From: Argentina anserina
Lineage: Eukaryota > Streptophyta > Magnoliopsida > Rosales > Rosaceae
Reading direction: 5' to 3'
Length of the DNA stretch: 64,000 nucleotides
Assembly: GCF_933775445.1 (NCBI RefSeq)
Contig: NC_065878.1
Location: forward strand, 22,022,395 to 22,086,394
Part shown: positions 52,991-64,000 of the stretch, piece after piece
Numbering within the stretch: position 1 is the first letter of the stretch
Layout of the letters: every line of letters starts with the position of its first letter
Translations under genes and position numbers: made by a program
The notes under the pieces: model-generated
Told to the model about the DNA's origin: nothing
Database searches by the model: none
The model's input: only the letters and a program-made list of their open reading frames with translations

Positions 52991-53757
52991 GCATGTCGGA
53001 ACCTAGCTTTAGCCGGGCGAAAGTTACGATACAGTTAGAGGTCTAGTCTGTCTGCCAGGGTACTGCATATGAGGTAACAGATGGATTATCGGCTTATGAG
53101 TACCCATATATATTTTGATATTGGATGACATATGGTTGTCCAATATCGGCGGCGTACTACATGAGGGGTAACATAGGGGTACCAGCGCTCATGAATACCC
53201 GTATTATAAATGCATTTGGGCAATCAGAGGGGTTACCCAATTCTCATGAGTACATATATTTTCACATTATTAGACAACCAGATGGGCCGTCTAATGAGTC
53301 ATGAGTGCATTTATATTTGTTGATTTGTGGATTTTCGTATATATTGATATGCGAGTTATATTGTTATTTTACTCATACGAACTGTAAAACTTACCGGGTT
53401 TGTGTTTACAATCACGGTGCACCTATTCGATGGTGTAGGGGATAACTCCGCAGGTGTGGATTAGCAAAGATTGACGGATCGCTCAGAGGACTTGAAGTTA
53501 TTTATTTCCATCTTATGGTGAGGACTTTGTGTGGATTTCTTTGTGAGGATTTTGTAAGGATTATACATTTCTATTTGTTATAATGTTGAATTACAAATTT
53601 TGGTTTGTAATAATCGGTTTAACTGAGTTGTATTTTGAACTCAAAGATGATCTGCTGTGACATTTAAATGATTTCGATTCATTGAGATTGTTTTAGTGTT
53701 TTTCATGACTTCGAAATTTGAGTTTCATGCTCGAAATTTTAGGGCCGTGACAACTAT

Positions 53758-56454
53758 AAACACCTTTCTTATGTAACATGTGAATTTGATTAGCCAAGTG
53801 TACAAAATTATCACAAATCTCTATCACACATCTAGGGAGACTTAGAAGAATACAGATCCATAAGCTGCTGCAAGAATTTAATTTCTTCAATCTGTTCAAA
53901 CTTCAAACATCATTTATTGGGATGCAGTCACCTCTCAGATTTCTGCATCATGATGAAAATGCCTCGTATTTTAAACCCAAAGCCACATGCATGTCAATCT
54001 GCCATTTTCTACTGCATTGCATTTCATTTGAATTTCCCGCTCAGTTTCTACTTATATATCTCTACAATAGTCTTATCTCATTGCCGGTACTAGTAATTCA
54101 TTCTATCAGTTCTATATGTATGTAAGATTAGTAATTGCTGATAATAAATCCTACCGATCCAGAAGTTATGTTTCTGTTAATGATCATTGAGGCTTTGCCA
54201 GGATGTGACATGAAACAAAAAAAGAAAGACCGAATAGTTCATATTTCTCTCGTAAGTTGCTTAGTTTTCATTTTTCAACCCAGGAGGCAGCCTAGCTATA
54301 GGCCTATAGCTACTAACTAATAAAGAACACATCCACATTATAATAACTAATGCCATTAAAAAAACTAATCCATTTGATTTAAATTTCGTGTGTTGGAATC
54401 TTTGCAATTAGATCCCTATAATCTAGATTATTGTATTTTTCACTCCCTCCTTCCATGTATTTGGCCTCACTGTCGCTCCATGCTATTATGCGAGGCTGGA
54501 TCGATCGATAGAGTCAATATACAAAGTAAGAGAGCATACAGAGAGTAATGTGTCTTATAAATTAGCTTTGCAGCATGACTAGATCCCTTCTTTTTCTTCA
54601 GCTCATAATTAACTATAGCCAACCAGTTATAGAATTCCATACTCAATGTTTTAAGGCCTGAGTTTTCAGGCTTTCCTGAAATGTAGTTATGGCAATGTTT
54701 TCTGATTCTGGTAGATATAAATACACACAATGATGTTGGGTTATTAATTGGTTTCATGATTTATATATATCATGAGAAACTAGTACGTGTGTACGAGAGA
54801 GAGGGAGTTAATACTTAATACTGCTCAATATTCTTAGTTACACGGTTTTGGTATGCAGAGTCAGAATGCTTAGAATTTGATTGCATGCATGACTAGCTAT
54901 TCTTGTCTGGAAAATTACTCAAATACAATTAGCTAGTTGAATCAGGGTTTTCACATTATTTCATCTGATCAATTATTCCATTGATGAACTTTTTCGGCTG
55001 TGACAACAACTATCTCAAGTACGTACACTTGAAGAACTCAGAATAATATATATCTGCTAAATACAGACATTAGAGAAACCAAGAATTCAAGGGAATATTA
55101 GTAATTAGTGATCACATTCTAATCCAATTTGACTTCCGAATTCGAGCGCATCATATATGGTATGGCTTTGCTCAGAGTGACCATCTTAATTAATCCCTGT
55201 CCAATTTGGAGATCAGGATTAGGTACAATCCTGTACTTAAATAAGTTTTCAAGCTCAGACTTCCATAATATCATGGCATATACCCTTTACAATCCCAAAT
55301 ATATTTAGTGGTACATATTAGTTAGTGGTTACTGGTTAGTGCCGAAACCCATGAGTTTTAAACTAATAAAAATGCATCAACCATAGTTTATTTCCATTTC
55401 CCCTCGAATTTGAAACTTATCCATTAACTGCATGTTATATAGATAATATATCTGTCTGGGATGGTGGACAAGGTTTTGGATGAAACCTTTGCATCATTGT
55501 ATGGATAAAATTAGCCGTCTGAAATAATCTTTTTTCACTGTTTACCACCCTCTATAAATATCTGCTTCAATTTATGGTGTAAATAATTTACCAGTTATTA
55601 TCAAGATCACTTTATAGTTTATAGGAAGATAACACACACAAAAGATTATAAGTTGCTAAGCAGTATTCTCTTTGAATGATATTCATTAACAAACAATTCT
55701 AATTATGAAAATAATTTGTAAAATAACATTGACAGAGAAGAATAACGTTGATGCATGTTTACTTAACTTGACAAAAATAACATCAATCTAGATATATGCT
55801 TTAAAGACGCTGAAATAGATTATCTGTCGTTCTCTAAGTGATGAAGGAATGATCGAGCAAATAATTAACTTATTTACTGAATCGCATACAGTGTACGTAT
55901 ATATTCCTTACGTAATACAAATAATTACTAAATAACTAGGAATCATTTCTGATTCCGTAGCAGACATATATGCTAGGAAATGATATATCCATGTCCTGAA
56001 TTATAGAATCGAACACATGCGAGTTCAACACATTCGAGTTCAACACATGCACCACCCTTTTACCACCAATACAGCAGTGAGTACGTACCAGACTATATCT
56101 ATTTATACTAGTCTATAACATACGAGATGTACGTACAATACATATATATGCAGAATTTCGAAAGCTAAGCAACAATTTACAAATTACAAAAGAGGCTAGA
56201 GATCGAGAAGAAGGGAATGGATTCCTCGGCGTCTCTCTGCCACCCCTGTCGGTCTCCGATTCCAAACGTGTCGCCCTCTAGCCCACTTTACAGGTCCCGA
56301 TCTGAACTTGGGCTCCACGACCCCGAGCACCCCCGGACGAATAGCATCTCATCACGTGACCCACCCATGTGAACCCCTCTGCACCACCCCATGCACCCTG
56401 GTCTCTCTCACTCATGCGAGCCCATGCACCGTTACGGCGTCGTTTCAGGGATAT
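53758..56454. other. intergenic, no supported gene
   Basis: AT-rich with short frames only. The last part (about 56215-56454) is GC-rich and probably holds the TRM-like 3' UTR; the plus-strand frames there (56308-56705) are antisense shadows. Nothing else recognised. Confidence 0.45.
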
Positions 56455-58789
56455 TCAAAATCGCAGGCACATTGCCGTTTCGTGCACTAGGGTGTCCAAT
56501 ATGTCCTTCTCTATCTCCCTCACCACCCCTTCTCCTTCTTCTTCAAACGCCAGAGCCATTACACTCTGCACCTTCGCCTCCGGCAAGTCCTCGTCGATCA
56601 ATGCGTCGATATCTTCTAGAACACGGCAATCAGCGCCCGGAAAGCTCTGGAGTTTGTAGCACACGACGTCGATCAGCTTTGATCCCTTGTAACCATATTG
56701 TGTAACGCTTGTTGAGCTAACCCACGGCTTAAGGTTGAGATAGGGTCTCAAAATTTCGACGAGTATCTCGTCGACCACATGAAACACTAGCTTCCGGTTG
56801 CATCTAAGGCCGAGCTGGCTGGGGTGATTTGAGGTGAAACTAGCAACAGAGGTTTCCAGGTGGTAAAAGATGGAAGGGTCAAGTGGGTGGGACGGAGAGA
56901 ACCAGTTGGTGAATGAAACTTGTGTGTCTTTATCTATGCCAGTACGACATAATATTCTCGTGACGTACTGGCGTACAGCTGCTGATATTCCAACAACAAC
57001 ACCAGCGCCGGTGGTTCTGGTGGCGGCGAGACAGTTAGGTACTACGTCGACGTTTTTGCAACGGGCAGCGAGCACAGGGCTCGAGGAGGAGGCTTGATCT
57101 ATTTTGTACCGATCCTGCAGCTGCTGGCTCGTAGAACTAGATAACTGTGATAACCCGCACAGAAACAAATAATAAGTACCAAGAATTTGCAAAGATTAGA
57201 ATAAAAAACCGAGCAATATGTAATATGACAAGCATGTAATAACCTGTTTTTGCGGGAGTTTGGACGCCGGCGGTGAAGGGTCTTTCTTGATCGGAAGAAG
57301 AGTTGGGACATTGTGGAGATTGAGAAGATTGTTCGAGATCAGTTGCGTTTTCTTGCATTGCTGCTGAGCTCTTGTGGGAGCCGTTGATGGACGAACGAAC
57401 GCTTCTTCTTGCTTCTTCAACTTTGCTGGACTAAACCCTTCGTCAACAATTTTCCGGCGCTTCTGAATTAATGTGGCCTGCGGTGGCTTCTGTTCTTGCG
57501 CTGGTTGAGGCTTTGGCTTGGCTTGAACCTTGGCACTGTTTGGTTTTGGAGGCAGAACTTGGAGTTGGTCCTTGCAAGTTGTTGATGTTGTATTAGTATT
57601 GTTTGGTTTGATGGCCTTGGCCTCCGACAATCTGAGCCTTGGGGAGCAAGAAGAAGGTATTGCTGGTTTTCCGGCATTTGCGTCTTGCGTGGCTTTTCTC
57701 GATTTGAGTTGGTGACTGAGGAGGTCTCGATCATTTCTCGTGGTGTTTGTGATGTCGACCAATCCAACTTTCCTGCTTACAGTCTCTTTAACCTGTTTAA
57801 CAATCTGCCTAGCGTAGTGACTTGGGCTCCTGCCACTCTCATTGTCTCCAATAATACTCTTGAGTAGCTCTTTCCTTTTAAAAGACGACAGCTTCGAAAA
57901 CTCCAACTCCTCGCCAACGGATATGTTCTCTTTGTTGATCTGAAGCGAAAGGCGGTGGTGGTGATCAACGTCCGATCTTCTAGCTGATGATATTCTAGGA
58001 GTCTCCGGTAGCGAGCGAGTACCTGCTGCATTATTGTCTTTGGTGTTTTGGAGGGTTTGGCGAGAAGAACGAAGCGGGTGTAGATTCAAATGAGGTTTTG
58101 AAATGGAATGTGGATTTGGGGTTAATGACGAAGTAGAAGAGGGTGAGTGAGATTCTGGAAGAAGGTCAAGACCCATTAGTCTTGCTACTAGACTTGGAGT
58201 CTTTGTTCCTGGTGAGCAGCTGCTGCTATCTGATACTGTGCCACCACTTGTTTTGATCTGTTGGATTTTCAAAATCTGCATATAAACAAAGTGGTCCTTG
58301 GTTAAGTCCTGCGACTATCATTATCTTCATCGTCACTACCACTGCTTTTCCTCAATATTAGATAAAAGGGTGAGAAATCCAAAAAAGAGGGAATCGAAGC
58401 AAACCAAAGTCGATGTTATACTACAATCACTTACAGGACTGTGCAAGCTTTCTTCTTCTTTTGTGATAGATGACAATGAAGCCCCTCCCTCAGATGAATC
58501 CAAGCTGTTCCTTGGTGCTTCAACACCTGTAAACATATATAAATCAAAATGTATCCATTTTTGCTCAGGAGTATATTTTGTTGAAGAGCAAGAGAGGTGA
58601 CCTACCTTTGGGGATAGTGAGATCTTCTGGGCGGAGAGAGTGTTGTTGCTGGTGTAAATTAGGAAATTGAAGCTGATGGAAGTCGAAGAACTGGAAAACA
58701 GCACACATGCAACCAGAAGTGGTGGTGTCTCTCTCTCTTTGTCCACCATCTCCGTAACCTCTCTTGGAGGCTCTTCCACCCCAACCCAT
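56455..58789 (-). CDS. TRM/LONGIFOLIA-type protein (TON1-recruiting-motif family, DUF4378)
   Basis: Four exons: 58789-58606, 58526-58435, 58275-57244 and 57144-56455, joined in frame to 665 aa. TRM proteins bind TON1/OFP partners at cortical microtubules and influence division-plane setting and organ elongation. Evidence is the diagnostic VARLMGL motif (122-128, preceded by TPSL), the opening block with CMCAVFQFFDFH (about 28-39) typical of one TRM subgroup, the long Ser/Pro/Lys-rich disordered middle, and a C-terminal DUF4378-like block (ADCRVLEDIDALIDEDLPEAK and VVREIEKDILDTLVHE). The start at 58789 gives MGWGGRASKRGYG; the overlapping longer frame from 58821 is out of phase. The remnant TRIM LTR lies 330 bp upstream. 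The exact TRM member is not determinable here. Confidence 0.88.
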
Positions 58790-59115
58790 AACGCTAAGCT
58801 ATGCAATTGCAAATTAACCACTCCTTTTGAAAATGGAAGATGTTTCTAGAGTAAAAGGTAGATCTTCACTAACAATGAGAGAGTGACAGAAGGGCCAGTC
58901 CTAAAGAGCTAATGTCGACTATGATTTGACTTTGCATATGTTTGAGAGGAAAGGCTGAGCTGATATGATTTGTGAAGAAGCGAGAAAAACGGATCCATGA
59001 AGCATAAATAAGAGCTAGCTAGCATTTGATTATTTACAGCAAGGGAATTAAGTAGATAGCATCATAGCACCAAGCAAAAGAGTTCGTGAAGTCCTTGGCC
59101 CTCTTGGGGTATTCT
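58790..59115. other. upstream region of the TRM-like gene
   Basis: The 5' leader and proximal promoter on the minus strand. No recognised motif. Confidence 0.4.
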
Positions 59116-59418
<303 letters not shown>

Positions 59419-59593
59419 CAGTCGGGCACTCACTTTTATCTCCTTTCATCTTTTGTTGTTTTGGCACTCACTCCCAAGCTTTTACCAGACTCCAAACTAA
59501 GAATCAACGTACCTCTGCTTTTCTTTGTTTCTCTATCTCACATAGGGAAGGGAGAACCGTAAAGAAATGGAAAAGATGACGATATGACCACGC

Positions 59594-59595
<2 letters not shown>

Positions 59596-59626
<31 letters not shown>
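59596..59626. repeat. short CT microsatellite
   Basis: About 15 CT repeats, 180 bp beyond the larger CT tract. Confidence 0.9.
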
Positions 59627-59630
<4 letters not shown>

Positions 59631-62600
59631 ACGTGCATGTGAATGTAAGTGAGCTCGGCTCGCAAAGGTAGTGTCAAAGTGATTCACACATCACACCATT
59701 CATGAGTTTTGATATACGAGGTTATTTGGGATCTGCAACTTAATTAACCCTTACAGTTTGAGTTTAGCTCTATACAGTTTCAGTTACAACCCTGCAGCCA
59801 TTCTGGTTTGATGCTCTTTTACCATGGTTAGCTCTCATTGTTCTTGTTCTCTAAGTTGGGGTGGTATAGTAGCTAACAGAACCAAACTCCCAAAGCCACC
59901 AAAGACAGTATCATAATGAGTCAAGCTCAAATCGATGTTTACGTACCCATGACCCCATGCATATAATTCGCTTCAACAATTGAGTGGCTATAATACCGTA
60001 GCTCATATCTTCACAATCTTCACAACCTAATGGAAATTTTGAAAATTTTGCGAACATATATATATGTGTGGATTAGGTTTCAATGTGATGATTATGTATG
60101 AAGTCGAAACTTATTCAGTGCACGGGCTGCCCATATACACGGGGCATCTCAGCCGTTCAAATCACTACGTGAAAGAAACTTTGTTCGTTTGAGATCAAAC
60201 TCTTGTTTAGTTTTTATTGCGCGAGTGAGGCTATCTCCTTCCACCTTAACGCCAGACTCTCTCTCCAGAAAAACTCCACCGAGCACATCACCGCCAGCTC
60301 TTCTCCGTCTCACATCGTTCGGCGATCCAACGTCATGCAACAGCACCAACATCCTACTCTCTTCTTCTACTGAACCATGTCTGTCGATCACACTTTCACC
60401 CACGTTTGTGTTGAGACCGAAATTGAAGCAGCAAGTTCAATCGGGAATTTCCGGCGAAACTACGAGCTCCGACGAGCCATTCAACCTTGTATAGGTAGGC
60501 CTATCCTCATATCTTGGCACCCAATATGATTTTCCTTTTAATTTCATCAATCGGAGCCCAACCCAAATCCTGCTGCAACGCCTCTTTTCGCTGACATACA
60601 ATTCATTCTAATCAATTCATCAAAGTCGGTCGAACTCAGATCATGTTCTTACAATGGTGCTTTCCTTTCTAAGCAAACCAGACCCGATCACCAAAGTACC
60701 AAACCCAGATGAGAATTATCACATGGTCTATCAATTTTAGTTTTAAAAGAATAAGAAATGATTGTTAATTAAAAACAAATGAGAAAGGAAGATGGAGGCC
60801 AGTGGAACAATATTACCAGTAGCACCAGAGGCGCGTGGCTGCACTTCTAACCTGTGTATATACACATCCCGTGTATGGAATAAACTCTCGTATGAAGTAT
60901 GGACCTGTAATGTGTCAAACATTAAAAACTAAAGAACACTATTTGAACTATCTTATGCAGTACTACATCAACAGAATTACTGACAAGTTCAAATACTAAT
61001 GAATATTGCACTGAATTCACTGTCGGCATTTTCGACAGAAATATATTAACTATTCATCCCAGTTCTTAAACATATTGCCTCACATGCATTTATATTTTAA
61101 TCATTTTATAATTAATCCTGAGATACGTACAAGTGTACAAATCTAAATATACTTATTGATTCAGTGGTGCTGGCGTGCTGCTATAGCTTGCTAGCATCCA
61201 CGTAAAGTTATCATCAAAAGAGAGGTAAAAATACTTGCTTCATATCTTAATGTTTACCTCTTATACATACATATATATATACATACATACCAATATTGGT
61301 AAGTAATTAGTTATATATGGATATATCCAGATGGTATCAAAGCTGTGCTGAAAACAGACAGCCATTTCAATTAGCTAGCTCAGAACTTGAGAACAGTTGC
61401 TTTCAGAAATCATTCCGTGATGGAAACAATGGACCCATAAGGCGTTTAGCAGCTAGCTAAATGTATCCATGATCGTCTGGGCGGCCACCGCGTGACAGAT
61501 CGATCTCTCCTCCGACATGAAAGGCATTAGAGGACAATTGGACAAATTAAACAATTGGACCAAAAAAAAAAGACAAATTAAACCATGCACATATACATAA
61601 TTGCATATGCTGTAATGGACCCCGAATCCAATTCATGCAGTACTAGCAAAAATGCTTACCAATATAAATCCATCAACAGTTGCGTTACACTGAGATTTTC
61701 GGAGCCTTAGTTCGGAGATTTTCCGAGTGTTGATGTTATCCAATCCATTTTATAATTAATCATGTGAGGCAATATGTTTAAGAACTGGGATTTATATTTT
61801 AATCATTTTTATCATTTTAATCCTTAGTTCGGAGATTTTTCGAGTGTTGATGGATTTATATTTTAATCATTTTATAATTAATCTCCGAGATACGTAAAAA
61901 TGCTTACCAAGTGTTTATGTTATCCAATCCATTTTATTTTAATCATTTTATAATTAATCTTGTGAAGGAGATAGAAGAGATCGATCAAGAGAGAAAAGGA
62001 TCCCACTTGCGTTACACTGAGATTTTTCGGAGCCTTAGTTCGCTAAACCTTCCAGCACAGTCGATGAGGCTGTGTATACGTACATATTGTGTAACACTAG
62101 GCATGTAGCCCGCCATCCGCTATGGGGTTAATACCACTGAAAATTCAATCAATGGAGCTAAATATAAAGATAGAAGTTTGATCAACCAAAAGGGGTTAGT
62201 GGTTCATTACATATCAGAGTAATATCAACAACTTTGCATCTGAAATGCCTCCAATAAAATGCACATGCACAGTTGCTTGATACACCCTTGTTTGATTCCA
62301 AATCAGTAACATAATGCAAAAACTTACTGTAACCACAACCTATATAAGAAATAGAGCAACACAAATTAATTAGAGAAGATACAATGACACACAAACATTG
62401 AAAACTATCATGCAACATGAGAAAAATATGATTTCCAACACCAAGTAAAACAAAACATGAACCTTAATAAAAAGAGGAAACAAAAAAAGAAAAGAAAAGA
62501 AAGAATGAATATCACAGTATGAAATAAGTGTGAAAACTGAAAAGAAGGGTGAAAAAAATGAATATCAAAGTATTTCTTGTTTACTGTTTATATCATTATA

Positions 62601-63062
62601 GCTTATATCCACTGAATTTCAGAAAGAAAAAAACGCTTCCCATCAGTCCATTGGACCATGAAATTGAAGCTTTAATTATCAAAATCAATTTTTTGAAATG
62701 TACATGTTTAAAATTGTAAAAGTGCTAATGCCAAACTCAGAAGCAACCGTTCTTGCCTACCATTGTTTCTGCTCATGATTTCTTTTAATGCAACTAAAAG
62801 CCTCCAAATTTCTATCATTTATATCCTCAATTATTCCTACTTTGAATTTACTGAAGTTACCTTCCAACATTGGAAGTTTTGCATTCACTGAGATTACATA
62901 ATTTCGTAAATAATTTTTTTAAACAAAAGAAAAAATGAGAACTCAAACTAAGCAGCTAAGATAGCTAACATCCAGAATTGTATGTTTTTCCTAAATCAAA
63001 GTGTTGGTCTTTGATCGAAATTAAAACCACCATTTTACATTCACATTTAATCTCATAATAAG
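59627..63062. other. intergenic, no supported gene
   Basis: The GC-richer frame at 60189-60494 (plus) and its antisense frame (60149-60403) match nothing I know; a decayed exon is possible but unsupported. The minus frame at 62182-62418 is likewise unrecognised. A rearranged repeat patch lies at 61050-62050. No RNA gene recognised. Confidence 0.4.
61050..62050. repeat. locally rearranged direct and inverted repeats
   Basis: A perfect 30-bp inverted pair lies at 61057-61086 and 61761-61790 (TCCCAGTTCTTAAACATATT... and its reverse complement). Both are followed in the same direction by TTTATATTTTAATCATTTT. CATTTTATAATTAATC recurs near 61104, 61746, 61870 and 61945. ACACTGAGATTTTCGGAGCC with a TTAGTTCG tail recurs near 61687 and 62015, and AGTGTT(G/T)ATGTTATCCAATC near 61725 and 61910. 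No transposon ends were found. Confidence 0.7.
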
Positions 63063-63076
63063 TATCTATGAAACAT

Positions 63077-63910
63077 ACTTTTATCGGGTGATTCTAACTT
63101 AAAAAAATGTTATGTTCTCTCTCTCTCTCTCTCTCGGGATAAAATTTTCTCAAACTTTGCCAACCCTAGAAGCAGTGGCACAACGACAAGAAGGGGTGGA
63201 TCTTTCCTCCCCCAAAGAAGAATCCAAAGGGTTGATGTTCTTTTGTCTACCCTTTTGCCAAACTTTGAAAAGAGGCTGGGTATTTCGATCGTCTCACCGA
63301 TCGGTGGTGATGGTAGTGATGGGCTTTTGTGGCCGAATTGTGGAGATCTAGGGGCGGTTGCTCCCATGGTGTTGTTGGCTGTGGCGGCAAGATCTGGTGC
63401 GTCCCGATCCGGTGCAGCAAAGGCTATGGTTTGATCCATAGCGGAGGAGAAGTCAGAGAAAGAGTGTTGATGTTGTTGTTAGCGCTGATTTCTCTTGGTC
63501 TCTACTTGGCTTGGTCCCAAATTCCTAGGGATGGAAGGATGATGGAGGAGATCCCAGATGCTACTGATCTTGCGGAAAAGAATACAGAGGGGGAGAGCAC
63601 TCCCTCTGTCGATTTATTTTAAGCTTGAATCGTGGTGCAGTCTTATAATGGTGTGGTTATGAAACATTTATTATGTCTTCTACATCATTTGTATCATGTT
63701 AGTTTTGTGCTTCATAACTTTGAAAATGTATGTGAATCTTGGCTTTGTTAGTTGATTTTACCTAGGAATTGCTAGTTGTTAGCTAGTTTTCTTAGGAATA
63801 GCTAGTTTGTTTAGTCATAAAAGATAGCTCTTATTGTCAGCCTTCGGGCATGTTCTCTTAGTTCTGCTTGCTGAAATACAATTTAGTTGACATTCGATTC
63901 AAAAAGAAAA
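63077..63910 (+). mobile_element. non-LTR retroposon copy 2
   Basis: A 14-bp duplication TATCTATGAAACAT flanks it at 63063-63076 and 63911-63924. The 3' end is A-rich (AAAAAGAAAA). The last 295 bp (from about 63616: TTATAATGGTGTGGTTATGAAACATTTATT, TGCTAGTTGTTAGCTAGTTTT, GCTGAAATACAATTTAGTTG, each as a near match) align with 31216-31505, while the 5' 540 bp do not. A CT run sits near the 5' end (63117-63134). No reverse transcriptase; the 97-codon frame 63329-63622 is unrecognised. Confidence 0.75.
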
Positions 63911-64000
63911 TATCTATGAAACATGATCCATATATAGAGGTCATTCCGTGTGCTACAAGGAAATTGTGCAAAGAATTAAGATCAAGGAATGATTAAGATA

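Larger units (their letters stand above)
51239..53752 (+). mobile_element. solo LTR of a large gypsy-type retrotransposon
   Basis: A 2514-bp block begins TGTAATAACTCTAC and ends GGGCCGTGACA, with the perfect 5-bp duplication ACTAT at 51234-51238 and 53753-53757. TGTAAYRAC starts and GTGACA ends are characteristic of plant Tekay/Del-type LTRs. A TATA box (GGTATAAAAGG near 51559) sits about 40 bp before the expected start of R. It holds a CT microsatellite (51631-51715), a GC-rich patch (51750-52140) and a minisatellite (52885-52990). There is no second LTR or internal domain, so it is a solo LTR. Frames across it (for example 51621-52091) are low-complexity. Confidence 0.88.

Noticed and set aside
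60149..60494. Opposed frames of 84 and 101 codons
   Set aside because: Somewhat GC-rich, but neither strand gives a protein I can recognise, and no splice partners were found. Left unannotated.
62182..62418. 78-codon minus frame with several cysteines
   Set aside because: Cysteine spacing fits no zinc-finger or secreted-peptide family I recognise, and no signal peptide or exon partner is visible.

Overview
This window is nuclear DNA from a flowering plant, almost certainly a eudicot. It shows GT-AG introns, AT-rich intergenic DNA, microsatellites and many plant-type transposable elements. Gene content and repeat style fit Rosaceae (strawberry/rose side), but that placement is inference from memory; no species can be named from sequence alone.

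I support six host genes. They are a gibberellin 20-oxidase (1210-2555, minus, 3 exons, 373 aa); a plastidial phosphoglucomutase (11955-16910, minus, 22 exons, 626 aa, with one GC-AG intron); a MIKC-type MADS-box gene with an unusual MADS domain (35688-39830, plus, 7 exons, 212 aa); an FRK7-like fructokinase (42030-45474, plus, 7 exons, 358 aa); a conserved plant coiled-coil protein with a Gly/Arg/Lys-rich tail (46482-49242, plus, 7 exons, 252 aa); and a TRM/LONGIFOLIA-type protein with a VARLMGL motif (56455-58789, minus, 4 exons, 665 aa). All splice in frame and none looks broken. The fructokinase and coiled-coil genes are close head-to-tail neighbours. Fructokinase and phosphoglucomutase both act in sugar/starch metabolism, but nothing indicates co-regulation.

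The rest is mostly mobile DNA, much of it resolvable to the base by target-site duplications (TSDs). From left to right: a 467-bp solo LTR (331-797, TSD ATATG); a TRIM miniature retrotransposon on the minus strand (9112-10351, TSD ATGAT) carrying a MITE nested in one LTR; an 851-bp hAT-like element (10520-11370, TSD CTGATCAA); a transposon nest from about 17067 to 30052 in the upstream region of phosphoglucomutase. The nest holds a TIR element, a 9.6-kb LTR element (17434-27058, TSD TGTAT) with two further LTR-like insertions inside it, a CACTA end and another hAT-like repeat. Next come a non-LTR retroposon (30285-31505), a complete and apparently autonomous PIF/Harbinger transposon with intact transposase and Myb-like genes (31629-35258, TSD TTA) ending 430 bp before the MADS start codon, a retroposon-like insertion in MADS intron 4, a 2.5-kb solo LTR (51239-53752, TSD ACTAT), a TRIM LTR remnant ending in a 136-bp CT tract (59116-59416), and a second retroposon (63077-63910) sharing its 3' end with the one at 30-31 kb.

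I found no clearly new biological system. The observations most worth a second look are the tandem repeat in the last-but-one fructokinase intron, which copies the splice-acceptor region five times; the intact Harbinger element; the pair of retroposons with a common 3' end; and the divergent MADS protein.
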